From Lewinellaceae bacterium (GTDB lineage Bacteria; Bacteroidota; Bacteroidia; Chitinophagales; Saprospiraceae): a stretch of 64,000 bases of DNA. The position numbers were made by a program, and so were the translations under genes. Location of the stretch: contig JADJUJ010000022.1 of assembly GCA_016710765.1 (NCBI GenBank), positions 1 through 64,000 on the forward strand, read 5' to 3'. Positions 19,139-29,139 of this stretch are shown one piece after another. Under the pieces are notes generated by a model that was not told the DNA's origin, did no database searches, and worked only from the letters and a program-made list of their open reading frames with translations. The number at the start of each line of letters is the position of its first letter. The first letter of the stretch is position 1.

Positions 19139-21480
19139 ATGTCCCAAATCAGAATTTTCCCACATACACTGCTCCGAACCGCTGGCTTGCCCATGCAGGT
19201 GGTGATGCAATTTTCTGCCGAATGGCAGGATATGGAGCGGACATTATCCCAGGCGCAGGAAGAACTTCAGCAGCTGGAAAACAACTTTCAGGCTTTGCTC
19301 GACCAGGAAATGGATCGAATCCCTCCCTCAGCGCTCCGCTCCAGGTTGTACAAAATCCGGCAGAAGTTTTTCCAAAAGCGAAAGATCCCCTCCCAAACAG
19401 ATTTATTGGGGCTACCCGAAGTTTTTTCAGCGCACACAGCGCAATTGCTGCGCCAGCGTAAATTGGTGATCAGCCTGGAGGAAGATTATCAGGGCCAATA
19501 TGAATACAGGTTCTATAAAACGTTTGCGCATTTAAGGCGTTGGTCTATGCGACCGAAAGTACAAAGGGCGCTGTTGTTTGCCAGCCCAGATTTACTGCTG
19601 CAATTGCCCAAACTGTATAAATACCCTATTAAGACGTGGCGAAAAAAAGAACGTCAAATAGCCTATTCCCTTGGACATTATGTTCTTCGCGCGGCGACAA
19701 AAACGTCCCCTTTCAGCCATCTTACCACTGTCAGCGCCGAACCATGGGAAAATCCCGGCCCTGCCTTCCCGTTCGATTACCAACAATCGCTCGCTACACC
19801 AAATGCAGGACTCCTGCCGCCGCTGTATGCCGTACTACTGCAATCTGAGGAGTTTTGCGAACAGCTCCAGTTGGTACTAAATCCTTGTATTGTTTCGGCA
19901 GACCAAGACCACTACCAATGGCTGTTTTTTGACGGCGCACAGGAAAGTTTTCAAAAAAGTGAGCAAAATCCAATATTGAAAGCGCTCATCCATTTTTTCA
20001 TCGAAAAAAATCGGATGGCGTCTTACCCTGCTGTGCTGCGATGGCTCATGGAAGCAACGGAGGCTGAACCCGATGCGGCAAAACCCTATTTGCGTGAATT
20101 GGTTGATCTGGGGTTCCTGGCCTGGGATTTGCCAGAAAAAGGAATGAGTGCAGGCTGGGCCGGACGGCTCTACCAGTTTTTAGGCACCCTACCTCCTACC
20201 CCATTGATCAGTGAAACCGCTCAACTGCTCAATTGGCTCCGTACCACCCAACGAACCCTCGCCCACCAACCTATTCCAGATATCCACGATGCCCTGGAAG
20301 CCGGTGCTGCTATGGTACAGGCTTTTTTTAAAAAATACCAGGTCCCCTTTGATCTTCCTGTTGCGCAACTGTTCTACAATGATGTTGAAACCGTCGTAAA
20401 CAGCATGCTGCCCGCAGAATCGCTGAGGCAGGTGGTCACCGAATTGGCCCAATACTGGCTTGCCGCTGCCGTTTGCGAAGACTCACCGCTCCGTACAGCG
20501 CTGACTGTTTTTTATGAAAAACAATATGAAAACCGCCCTTCTGTACCGTTTCTAAGCTTTTGTGAAGATTTTCTAGCCAACCCGGGCAAAAAGGATACAA
20601 CGCCACAGTCGGCACAGCCCCATCGGGGCAACATGGGCGGCCTGTTTCAGTTTTATCTGGAAAACGGCGACTGGCATGCCGTGGTCAATGCCTTGTATCC
20701 CGGCGGTGGAAAAATGATGGCCCGATGGCTCCATTTACTGTCACCCCAGCTGCAACAGGACCTCAAGCAATGGGCCGCTGATAGGCCTGCAATGCCCTTT
20801 CCCTGGCAAGGCTGGCACAATGCAAGTTTCCAACACCAGATTCCTGGCCCCAATGTAATCGTGCCGGAAATGCGACTGGCAAGACCAGACCCGGGTTACT
20901 TATTGGGCGATCTGCGGGTTCAAAAAACACCAACAGGTATTGCCCTTTTTGCAGATAAGAAACCCATTGAATGGACCGACCTTGGCCTGGAAGCGCCTGC
21001 ATCACGCCCCCCGGTAGCGCAAATCCTACTGCAACTGGGTTTGCCACGGGTTTCGGTGGCTGTTTAATAAAGCTGGAGCATGTGCCGTTGTCGGAAATGG
21101 TTGTGCATCGGCCGCGCCAGATCTACAAGCAGTTGGTCCTATCCCGGGCTGGGTGGCGGGTGGCCAAAAAGGCCCTGGAACCGATGCTGATGGGTACGGG
21201 ACTGGATTTTTTCAAAAGCATCCGCAAATGCCTGAGCGACTGGCAAGTGCCCCAATATTTCTTTGCCGCTACTGATTTGGAAAAACCGCAGTTTTACGAT
21301 GCAAACAGCCCTTTTTCCATGTTAATGCTGGAAAAAGGGCTGAAAAAAGAAGATTGGACAGCGCTCCATATCACGGAAATGCTTCCAACGCCAGGCCAGT
21401 TGATCGTCACCCGGCCGGGCCAAGGGAACGATCGCTATGCGGCTGAGTGGGTAATAGAATGGCGCTACGAATCAGAATGA
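19139..21480 (+). CDS. Lantibiotic dehydratase (LanB) N-domain protein, one frameshift
   Basis: About 780 residues after bridging an indel near 21060. A central segment contains RAATKTSPFSHLTTVS, the family hallmark (R-x-S/A-x-K-T-S-P-F-S). The last part has HRPRQIYKQLVLSRAGW followed by FFAATDLEKPQFYD and ITEMLPTP, typical of the end of the LanB glutamylation domain. In class I lanthipeptide enzymes this domain uses glutamyl-tRNA to activate Ser/Thr; related stand-alone proteins (PEARLs) append amino acids from tRNA to peptides. No elimination (SpaB_C) domain, cyclase or obvious precursor peptide is adjacent, so this is an orphan. It starts 33 bp after dsbD and its last 16 bp overlap the convergent parB end. 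Confidence 0.82.
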
Positions 21481-22397
21481 CCCGGGGCGTTAATCGCCTC
21501 AATGGCATCAATCATGCGATTGAGTTCGTTGTCGTTCTCGAATTTCAACACGATTTGTCCTTTCCCCTTGGCATCACGCTTCAGCACCGTTTTTGCGCCA
21601 AAAAAGGCGGAAAACTGATCCTGAATGGTGCGCAGGTGCTCCGGTAGTTTGTTGTCGGGCTTGCCCTTTTTGCCCAGTCGGTCCTCCTGGTAGCGCTGAA
21701 TCAAGGATTCCACGGCACGTACGGAAAGATCTTCCTGGACGATTTGGTTGAGCAGTGACAGTTGAAATGAAATATCACTCACACCGGCCAACGCACGGGC
21801 ATGGCCCATGGAAATGCGCTTTGCCTTCACCGCTTGCTGAATGTCCACCGGCAATTTCAGCAGTCGGAGATAATTGGTTATGGTACTGCGTTGTTTGCCC
21901 ACCCGCTCCGAGAGGTTCTCGTGGGAGAGATTGCATTCGTCGATCAAACGCTGGTAGGAAATAGCGATTTCCACCGCATTGAGATCTTCCCGTTGGATAT
22001 TTTCAATGAGGGCCATTTCCAGCATCTGCTGGTCGTCGGCCAAACGAACATAAGCCGGAACTTCCTCTAAACCAGCCAGTTGACTGGCGCGAAAACGGCG
22101 TTCACCGGAAATAATCTGGTAAGCCTTATCGTGAAGGCGCCGCACGGTCATGGGCTGAATCAGGCCATGCACCCTAATGCTGTCGGCCAGTTCATCCAGC
22201 GCGGTTTGATCAAACTCAACCCGTGGTTGGTATGGATTGACCTCAATTTCTTTTATCGAAATCATGGCTACATTGCCCGTCAGTTCGCGAACAACCTCCT
22301 GCGGATTATCTTTTACGGCCTGGTCCAACTGTTGCGGATTGGCTAATAAGGCACGGATACCCTTGCCAAACTCTGCTTTGTTTACTTTTTTTGCCAT
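21465..22397 (-). CDS. parB: Chromosome partitioning protein ParB
   Basis: 310 residues. N-terminal CTPase domain with NPYQPRVEFD, GLIQPMTVR and the GERRFRAS motif; ENIQREDLNAVEIA; then the HTH region (LSERVGKQRSTITNYLRLLKLP) that reads parS; and a C-terminal dimerisation part. Works with ParA in origin segregation. Downstream of parA with a 4-bp gap. Its 3' end overlaps the convergent LanB-like gene. No parS-like palindrome was identified in the window. Confidence 0.96.
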   Translation of the reverse strand: MAKKVNKAEFGKGIRALLANPQQLDQAVKDNPQEVVRELTGNVAMISIKEIEVNPYQPRVEFDQTALDELADSIRVHGLIQPMTVRRLHDKAYQIISGERRFRASQLAGLEEVPAYVRLADDQQMLEMALIENIQREDLNAVEIAISYQRLIDECNLSHENLSERVGKQRSTITNYLRLLKLPVDIQQAVKAKRISMGHARALAGVSDISFQLSLLNQIVQEDLSVRAVESLIQRYQEDRLGKKGKPDNKLPEHLRTIQDQFSAFFGAKTVLKRDAKGKGQIVLKFENDNELNRMIDAIEAINAPGHSDS

Positions 22398-22401
22398 TGT
22401 T

Positions 22402-23164
22402 CTAATTTCTTCTTAAAAACTCCTCTGCCAGATTAAAAAAGTTGGTGGCACCCTTCGAATTAACATCGTACATGGCTACCGGCACATGCGACATGGGCGC
22501 TTCCGCTACCCTGGAATTCCGGTGAATAATGGTTTCGAACACGTAATCACTGCTGCTGCTGCGCACTTCTTCCACAATCGCATTGGCAAGGCGCAAACGG
22601 CTGTCGTACATGGAAATCAACAGTCCTTCCACTTGCAGATTAGGATTCAGGCCTTGTTTTACCAAATTAATGGTGTTTTTCAACTTGGAAAGACCCTCGA
22701 ACGAAAACATTTCGCATTGCACGGGGATCAATACCGTATCGGCTGCGACCAGTGCATTTACTGTGATCAAACCCAGGGATGGCAAACAGTCGATAAAAAA
22801 CGAAGTCGTAGTCCTGCTTGATTTCTGCCACAATGCCGCGCAGAATGTATTCGCGGTTGGGTTTATTCACCAATTCAACATCGGCGCCCACCAAATTGAT
22901 ACTGCTGGGCAACAAATGCAGGTTAGGTGTTTCTGTTTCTACGATGGCCTGACGAGGGTCGATACCGTCAACCAGGCATTCGTACAAACTGATCGTCTCC
23001 TCGGAGGTGACCAACCCGACTCCGGATGAAGCGTTGGATTGCGGATCGGCATCGATCAGCAACACCTTCTTATCGAGGATAGCCAAAGACGCGGCGAGAT
23101 TAATCGCGGTAGTGGTTTTGCCTACGCCGCCTTTCTGATTGGCGATTGTGATGACCTTACCCAT
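22402..23164 (-). CDS. parA: Chromosome partitioning ATPase ParA, one frameshift
   Basis: About 254 residues: deviant Walker A KGGVGKTTTAINLAA at the N-terminus, IDADPQSNAS, then after a break the Walker B region FIDCLPSLG (usually DCPPSLG), PVQCEMFSFEGLSKL, and a C-terminal RRN. The frame changes near 22797 inside a six-T run; removing one T restores GTT TTT ATC GAC TGT. ParA is normally kept intact in chromosomes, so this break is most likely a sequence error. Transcribed with parB. Confidence 0.93.
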
Positions 23165-23224
23165 AAGTTGTAGCATGTTGAAAAAATAGACGGTGTAAAA
23201 CTAATTTTTTTTATGCGGAAAGGC

Positions 23225-23908
23225 TCAAAATTCGAGCGTACCGCCGAGTTTCATCAGAATCAGTTCTTTGCCCTGGGCTGCAAAAGTGGATACTGCATCG
23301 TGATGGTTGATTTTGATGTAACCAAATGTGTCGTAATGACAGCCAATGACGCGGTTGCACTGGATAAAATCGCTGGCGATGACGGCATCATGCACATCCA
23401 GGGTAAAATTGGAACCAATGGGAAGGATGGCGAGGTCGATTGGCGGACAAATGCGCGGCAGCAATTGCATGTCGAGTGTCAAGGCTGTATCGCCTGCAAA
23501 ATACAACACGCCATCCGGGGTGTCGAATACAAACCCTACTGGCTCACCGCCGTAACTACCATCTGGAAAACTGCTGCTGTGTGCGGCATTGACCATTTTT
23601 ACCCGGCCAAAATCAAATTTCCACCAGCCACCTTTGTTCATGGGGTGCGTTTTCAGCCCTTTCTTGCCGTAGTAATCAGCCAATTCCCATATGCCCACAA
23701 CGGTGCACTCGGGGTTGTTGGCGGCAACAGTTTCCAAATCGCCAATATGATCACCATGCGCATGCGAGGGGAAAATATAATCACAGCGAATGCTGTTGAC
23801 ATCCATCCCTTCTGCCAGCGGATTGCCAGTGATAAAAGGATCGAGCAGTATTTGCTTTCCGCCCACCTTTATCAAAAAGCAAGAATGTCCAAAGTAAGTA
23901 ATCGTCAT
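23225..23908 (-). CDS. UPF0173 family metal-dependent hydrolase
   Basis: 227 residues of the metallo-beta-lactamase fold (UlaG-like). FGHSCFLIK, SHAHGDHIGD (H-x-H-x-D-H metal ligands), AAHSSSFPDG, FAGDTALTLDM and GCHYDTFGYI are the family motifs. Physiological substrate not known. The start at MTITYFGHS (23906-23908) is preferred; the eight upstream residues in frame are not family-like. Confidence 0.92.
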   Translation of the reverse strand: MTITYFGHSCFLIKVGGKQILLDPFITGNPLAEGMDVNSIRCDYIFPSHAHGDHIGDLETVAANNPECTVVGIWELADYYGKKGLKTHPMNKGGWWKFDFGRVKMVNAAHSSSFPDGSYGGEPVGFVFDTPDGVLYFAGDTALTLDMQLLPRICPPIDLAILPIGSNFTLDVHDAVIASDFIQCNRVIGCHYDTFGYIKINHHDAVSTFAAQGKELILMKLGGTLEF

Positions 23909-23929
23909 GGTTGTACTGTTATTACCGCG

Positions 23930-23937
23930 CAAAGATA
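23930..23937 (-). promoter_or_regulatory. -7 box for the UPF0173 hydrolase
   Basis: Minus strand TATCTTTG, 21 bp upstream of the ATG. No TTTG at the ideal -33 distance, so the promoter may be weak or assisted. Confidence 0.5.
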
Positions 23938-24051
23938 ACCGGGCTGCGCAAAAATGCGGGAAGCGCCCGTTTTAAGTTATCCACCTGCCAATGGGGAAAA
24001 GCCGGAAATTGATGTTGGTAAACGTTTTTTTACCGTGGAAAAGCCATTGGA

Positions 24052-24069
24052 GGACATTTTAAAATGTCC
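24052..24069. repeat. Perfect 18-bp palindrome with repeated GTCCAATGTCC
   Basis: GGACATTTT/AAAATGTCC is a perfect palindrome just downstream of the T9SS-B gene at 24090 and may act as a terminator hairpin, though there is no T-run. The flanking CCAATGTCCAAG..TCAATT (24067-24086) recurs at 33648-33667. Confidence 0.6.
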
Positions 24070-24089
24070 AATGTCCAAGGTTCAATTAA

Positions 24090-25781
24090 CTACCGAATAA
24101 GCACAATCTCGCCTTTGTACGGCATTCCGTCGGCTACCGCGCGCCAGAAGTACAAGTCTGAGGCGGCATCTTCGCCGTTCAGTTTTCCATCCCAAGCCAT
24201 CAAAGGATCGCGGGTGGTAAAGGCTTTATTTCCCCAACGATCGAATACCTGCATCTCAAATTTTGCAGGCGGACAAACAAAGCTGAGCCGAAAAACATCG
24301 TTCACGCCGTCTCCGTCGGGGGTGAAGGCCGTAGGGATGGCTTTAATGTCCACACCCGAAACCAAAATTTGCTTTGCCGATTGTTTTTCGCAGCCGTTTA
24401 AGTCACCCTTCCGGACAATGGTATAAATACCCGCAATTGGATAACAGAAACCAGCATCGGCCCCCGGTGTTTCAAATGAATAGATTATACCCGGAAGACT
24501 GTCCATCTGGACGATTGAGATGCATTCGCCCGGACATATGGTGTCGGATGATACTTCAAAGCCGGTTGGAATCGGTTCACAAAGGGAATAAGTAACCAGA
24601 TCAGCCGTATCCACTGTAACAAAACCAATTTGAAGCGAAATATTCGGCAATAAATTAGGCACTACCGGTTTTACCACAGCCGGTAAATAGGTAACATTGA
24701 GGTTATTATCTGGCTGACAGCAATCAGCAATATTGCCCGTTGCATCGGCTTTCAAGAAGTAGCCGTCATCACCAGTCGAGTGTTCAGTGATACCCGTTGC
24801 CAGGATGTACTGATCCGGAGTCACCGTAATATTGTGGAGTTCGTGGCCCAAACCTGGGATTTCATAGTTTTTTGACCAAAGTAAATCACCACTAGTATTC
24901 ATTGCAAAGATCAAAGATCGGCTGGATTGATTGGCAAAATTAGAAACAGAAAGCAAGGTGTTTCCGGCACCCAGGACAGCATCTTCTACTAATCCAAGCC
25001 CAGAAATACCTTTAGACCAAAGCATACTTCCTTGTGTATCGAAGCCCATGACCAAACCTCCCATACCTGCCCCCCCAGAGTCGCCAGTGGTACCAAACAA
25101 AAATACACGATCGACAGGAGCCGTTACAATAGCAGTGAAATCAGCCGTGAGCCCGGAAGTTGGTTCAATTAACTTTGTCCATAGCAATGCGCCGCCAGCC
25201 GAATATTTGCTTAAAACCCCATACTGCGCTGAATGTCCACAGGCATATAAAAAGCCATCTGAGGTTTGCTGTACATCCAAAAGTTGTCCGGGAAGATCCT
25301 GGGAAGATTGCCACATTAATTGTCCGGAAGTAGAAACCTTCATCATAAAGAGTTCATCGCCTACAACAATGTAACCATCAGACAATGCCAATACATTCGA
25401 CAACAAAGCGTTGTCAAATTTTCGGTACCACAATACCTCTCCATTCGAACTCAGTTTAATCAGACCCGATTTCTCAAATTCAACCAAGCTTCGAACAGCC
25501 ACAATGATATCTCCGTCTATTGTTCCCGAACAATCCCGAACCTCTACCCCCACAAATTCCCTTGACCAAATCATTTGGCCATCTTTATCCAGTAAGGAGA
25601 TAATACCATTAAAATTGCTCATTCTATTTCCCCCTACAATGATTTTCCCATCCGGCAGGGTTGAAATTCCGACCGTATTAAAGAAATCAATTCCAGGAAT
25701 CGAGATGGCTTTTTTAAAAGTTTGCGCCTGCAAAGAAAGGCTCAACAGCAGCAGCAATTGGATTTGGAGAGTTTTTATCAT
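24090..25781 (-). CDS. Beta-propeller surface protein with T9SS type B (CHU_C) domain
   Basis: 563 residues. Signal peptide (LQIQLLLLLSLSLQAQ). Residues about 30-340 form repeats of roughly 45 residues with patterns like DGQMIWSREF, NGEVLWYRKF, SGQLMWQSS, GGALLWTKL, GSMLWSKGI, SGDLLWSKNY, as in PQQ/Kelch-like beta-propellers. The last 80 residues carry the gliding-associated C-terminal domain: AIPTAFTPDGDGVNDVFR, FEMQVFDRWGN, WDGKLNG and a final IVLIR. Exported by T9SS and probably surface-attached; ligand unknown. No frame breaks, unlike several neighbours. Confidence 0.9.
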   Translation of the reverse strand: MIKTLQIQLLLLLSLSLQAQTFKKAISIPGIDFFNTVGISTLPDGKIIVGGNRMSNFNGIISLLDKDGQMIWSREFVGVEVRDCSGTIDGDIIVAVRSLVEFEKSGLIKLSSNGEVLWYRKFDNALLSNVLALSDGYIVVGDELFMMKVSTSGQLMWQSSQDLPGQLLDVQQTSDGFLYACGHSAQYGVLSKYSAGGALLWTKLIEPTSGLTADFTAIVTAPVDRVFLFGTTGDSGGAGMGGLVMGFDTQGSMLWSKGISGLGLVEDAVLGAGNTLLSVSNFANQSSRSLIFAMNTSGDLLWSKNYEIPGLGHELHNITVTPDQYILATGITEHSTGDDGYFLKADATGNIADCCQPDNNLNVTYLPAVVKPVVPNLLPNISLQIGFVTVDTADLVTYSLCEPIPTGFEVSSDTICPGECISIVQMDSLPGIIYSFETPGADAGFCYPIAGIYTIVRKGDLNGCEKQSAKQILVSGVDIKAIPTAFTPDGDGVNDVFRLSFVCPPAKFEMQVFDRWGNKAFTTRDPLMAWDGKLNGEDAASDLYFWRAVADGMPYKGEIVLIR

Positions 25782-25824
25782 TCTAAATCGTGGATAAGGG
25801 AAAATAAGGCACTTAATTATAATG

Positions 25825-26000
25825 GTCTCATTCCCCCCATTGGCCTCATTTCACACATTGGTCTCATTTCACACATTCAAACATTGGCCACATTAACCAC
25901 ATTGGCCTCATTTCAAACATTGGCCACATTGGTCTCATTCCCCACATTGGTCACATTAAAACATTGGCCACATTTCAAACATTGGCCACATTATCCACAT
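25825..26000 (-). repeat. Degenerate 9-bp tandem repeat array
   Basis: On the minus strand this is a run of nonamers of the type AATGTGGCC, AATGAGACC, AATGTTTGA, AATGAGGCC, all beginning AATG, with at least 15 units and a few indels. It begins inside the last codons of the GT4 gene and continues into the intergenic space before the T9SS-B gene. Behaves like a minisatellite; no spacers, so it is not CRISPR. Confidence 0.85.
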
Positions 26001-27199
26001 TCTCCTCATTAACCCTGTATTCCTCTAGTAACTGCCGGGCAATGGCCAGATTGTCGTAATTGGCAGCAAAAAAGCCCTGCGCTTTTGCCCGTTTCAATCA
26101 ACCGATCGCCTTCATCATAACACCAGCGCACTGCTTTCTTAAAATCACGCGCAGTGTCAGCCAGCAACACCTCCTTGCGGTGGGTGGCATGAATCCCCTC
26201 CATGCCGATGCGGGTAGAGAGCACTACCCTACCCAGGGCCATGCCCTCCAGTATCTTGGCGCGCATGCCGCCGCCCGATAGCAGGGGTACAACCATGATG
26301 GCATGCTCATTGATAAAATCGCGGGCACTGGGCACCTCGCCGTGTACCACGACACCCGGGAGCTCCAGTTTCTGCAGCCAGGCGGGCGTATTGCGCCCGG
26401 CGATGTGAAATTTCAACGTTGGGAAGGCGGGTTGTAGCACAGGCCGCCATACCGTATCTAAAAACCATTGTAAGCCTTCGAGGTTGGGCATCCAATCCAG
26501 TGAACCGATAAAGCCAAGCGAAAGCGGCTTTTGGTAGCTGCTGAAATCCGGCTCATAATCGCGGGCGTCCAGGCCAATGGGCGTTATGGTGACCGGCTTT
26601 TTCAAGCCCATTTTTACAAAATGGTCTACATCGCGCTGGCTGATACCTGCCACCACATCGTATTGGTTCAGGGTATCGATCTCAAATTTTTTAAGTCTTG
26701 GCGTGATGTGGTTGAGGTACCAGCGCTTCATGGTACTGCTGTTGGCGGCCACCCGTTCCCAGATTTCGTGCTCTACATTATGTGCGCGAAGGGAAATTAA
26801 AGCCTTGGAATATTTTCGGATCACCGGTATGTAGGGCGCCATGTAAACGGTTTCCAATTGGACCACATCAAACTGGTCATTTTCCAATATGGCGATAAGT
26901 TTGGCCTCAAAATCGGGGTTGACGAAGCGTTTTACATGGTAGGACTCCGAAGAAAACAGGTTTAGCAGCGCATCCATGGGTTTGATGCGGTTGTCCACCA
27001 GTACCTCGTGAATCGCCTTATAATGATTGAACCCGGAAGGGAGTTGCGACAAGTCATACCAGTGTTTGCTGGTATTCATGGCCAACAGCGTCACTTCACA
27101 GCCCAAAGCATCGATGGCCTTGGCCAGGTAGGTCACGGCCAGGCTCTCGCCATCTTTCAATGGGTAGGGGAATTTTTTGCAGAGTTGCAGTATTTTCAT
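25975..27199 (-). CDS. Glycosyltransferase family 4 (GT-B), one frameshift
   Basis: About 408 residues. GT-B fold: N-terminal ILQLCKKFPYPLKDGESLAV, ISLRAHNVEHEIWER, then the C-terminal GT1/4 domain with SLGFIGSLDWMPNLEGLQWF, FHIAGRNTP and the nucleotide-sugar region SGGGMRAKILEGMALGRVVLST. Transfers a sugar from a nucleotide or lipid donor, probably in surface polysaccharide synthesis; acceptor unknown. Frame breaks near 26085 in a T-run. Bridging it gives GFFAANYDNLAIARQLLEEY as the true C-terminus, and the gene then ends at 25975 inside the 9-bp repeat, adding an Asn-Val-rich tail (NEENVDNVANV). Confidence 0.88.
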
Positions 27200-27219
27200 G
27201 CTGAATTGCTGGTGGGCCG

Positions 27220-27227
27220 CAAATTTA
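27220..27227 (-). promoter_or_regulatory. Candidate -7 box for the glycosyltransferase
   Basis: Minus strand TAAATTTG, 20 bp upstream of the ATG at 27199; no good -33 element. Confidence 0.35.
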
Positions 27228-27283
27228 GGTCTCTTTTTTACAGAATGGGTGGATGGGTCAGGTATTTTATGGAAATTTGTGCC

Positions 27284-27937
27284 ATGGTTCTTAAGGCAAA
27301 CAACATTTTTAAATCCTATGGTCAGCTCGCTATCCTCAAAGGCGTCAACCTGGAGATCGAGCGCGGAGAGGTCGTGAGCATTGTCGGTAAGTCAGGCGCT
27401 GGCAAAAGTACACTGCTGCACATTCTGGGTACGCTTGACCTGGCTGATCAGGGCGAGGTATTCATTCGTGATACGGAAGTTCGCCGCCTGAGCAGCAAAC
27501 AACTGGCAGCGTTTCGCAACCAACACATCGGTTTCGTGTTCCAGTTTCACCATCTGTTGCCGGAATTCACCGCACTGGAAAACGTTTGCATGCCAGGATA
27601 CATCCTAAAAACGGAAGAAGCCAAATTGCGCCAACGCGCTGTAGAACTGCTTGATTTCCTGGGCTTAAAGGATCGTATTACCCATAAGCCCAATGAAATG
27701 AGCGGCGGTGAACAACAACGCGTAGCCGTAGCCCGCGCCCTGATCAACCAGCCCGACATCATTTTTGCCGATGAACCCACCGGAAACCTCGATAGCGCGG
27801 CGTCCAGCGATTTGCACCAGTTGATCCGGCAACTCAGCGACCAATTCAACCAAACATTTGTGATAGTCACCCACAACAAAGAACTTGCTGATCTTTCGGA
27901 CCGTTGTCTGGAAATGACAGACGGGGCCTTGGCTTGA
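27284..27937 (+). CDS. lolD: ABC transporter ATP-binding protein, LolD/MacB type
   Basis: 217 residues. Walker A GKSGAGKST, Q-loop FVFQFHHLLPEFTALENV, signature MSGGEQQRVAVARAL, Walker B IIFADEPTGNLD and H-loop VIVTHN. The QFHHLLPEFTALENV and NLD features match LolD, which powers release of lipoproteins from the inner membrane for transfer to the outer membrane. Permease genes (lolC/E) are not adjacent, common in Bacteroidota. MacB-type efflux is the alternative. The start at 27284 is chosen because the in-frame upstream part overlaps the divergent glycosyltransferase. Confidence 0.85.
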   Translation: MVLKANNIFKSYGQLAILKGVNLEIERGEVVSIVGKSGAGKSTLLHILGTLDLADQGEVFIRDTEVRRLSSKQLAAFRNQHIGFVFQFHHLLPEFTALENVCMPGYILKTEEAKLRQRAVELLDFLGLKDRITHKPNEMSGGEQQRVAVARALINQPDIIFADEPTGNLDSAASSDLHQLIRQLSDQFNQTFVIVTHNKELADLSDRCLEMTDGALA

Positions 27938-27957
27938 ACCAGATCCCCATAAGCGCC

Positions 27958-29108
27958 ATGTCGAACTACACTTTCCCCAGCGTTGATCCAAAAATCATCG
28001 TTCGAAGAACGATACTACTCGCGGTTTCGCTGCTTTTGCCGGTCTTTTTTCTCGCCTGCAAAATGCCGGAGTACCAGAATGAACCCCTGCAAGCCGTCAG
28101 CCCTGCTGCCCGACCCAAAAACATCATCCTGCTCATTGGGGATGGTATGGCGCTCTCACAAATTTCATCCGGGCTTTACTGGAAGGGCAATGGCCGCTCC
28201 GTTTTTGAACGTTTTCCGGTGGTTGGCTTCCACCAAAGCCATTCCTTTGACAACCTCATTACTGATTCTGCTGCAGGCGCCACGGCTTTTTCCTGTGGCA
28301 TCAAAACCTACAACGGTGGAATAGCGGTAGATCCTGACGAAAAGCCGCATGCTACCATTTTAGAACAATTGTCGAAATCCGGTTATGCCACCGGCATGGT
28401 GGTCACCTGTTCGGCCACACATGCCACACCGGCGGCTTTCATTTCCCATCAACCCATTCGTGCCTTCTCCGAACAAATAGCCCTGGATTACCTAAAAACA
28501 CCCATTGACTGTTTCATTGGCGGTGGGGAAGGCTATTTTAACAAACGCCCCGATAGCCGCAACCTGGAGGATTCGCTCCGCGACCGCGGCTACCAAATTC
28601 TGCACGGCACCAGTTTTAAACATACCCCAGTTGACGGCAGCACGCGTTTTATGCAATTCACCGCAACAGCCGAGCCGCCCACCGCTTCTGCTGGCCGGCG
28701 TTATTTGGCGCCAGCAACTACAACAGCCTGCAACTTCCTTAAAAATCGGAGCGCAAAAGGCTTTTCCTGATGGTAGAAGGCAGCCAGATCGACTGGGCCT
28801 GCCATGCCAACGACGACAACTGGTTGCGCGCTGAAATGCTGGATTTCGACGCTACCCTGCTGGCAGCGCTCAAATTTGCCGCCCAGGATGGCGAAACGTT
28901 GGTGATTGTCACCGGCGACCATGAATCCGGCGGCTTGTCGCTCAACCCCGGCGACCGCAGTACCGATTTCCGACCTGAATTTTCGATGAAACTCCACACT
29001 GCCGCGATGGTACCCGTGCTCGCGTACGGCCCGGGAGCGGAGTGGTTTTCCGGCACCTATGATAATACCCAGATCTATTTTAAAATGAGGAAAGCCATCG
29101 GTTTCTAA
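27958..29108 (+). CDS. Alkaline phosphatase (PhoA family) lipoprotein, frameshifted
   Basis: About 383 residues after bridging breaks near 28680, 28730 and 28762. SPII-like signal (TILLAVSLLLPVFFLAC), metal-binding IILLIGDGMALSQI, the nucleophile region ITDSAAGATAFSCGIKT (Ser in D-S-A-A-G-A-T), VVTCSATHATPAAF, FLMVEGSQIDWACHAND and VTGDHESGG, all PhoA-family motifs for Zn/Mg-dependent phosphomonoester hydrolysis. Shorter than E. coli PhoA, as in many Bacteroidota forms. Probably outer-membrane or periplasmic. Begins 20 bp after lolD, so co-transcription is possible. Confidence 0.88.
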
Positions 29109-29139
29109 CCGGTTCCAGCCTCTTCAATTTGTTGCTGCC

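Noticed and set aside
25825..26000. Possible CRISPR-like array
   Set aside because: Units are contiguous 9-mers without spacers, and no cas genes are nearby; this is a tandem repeat.
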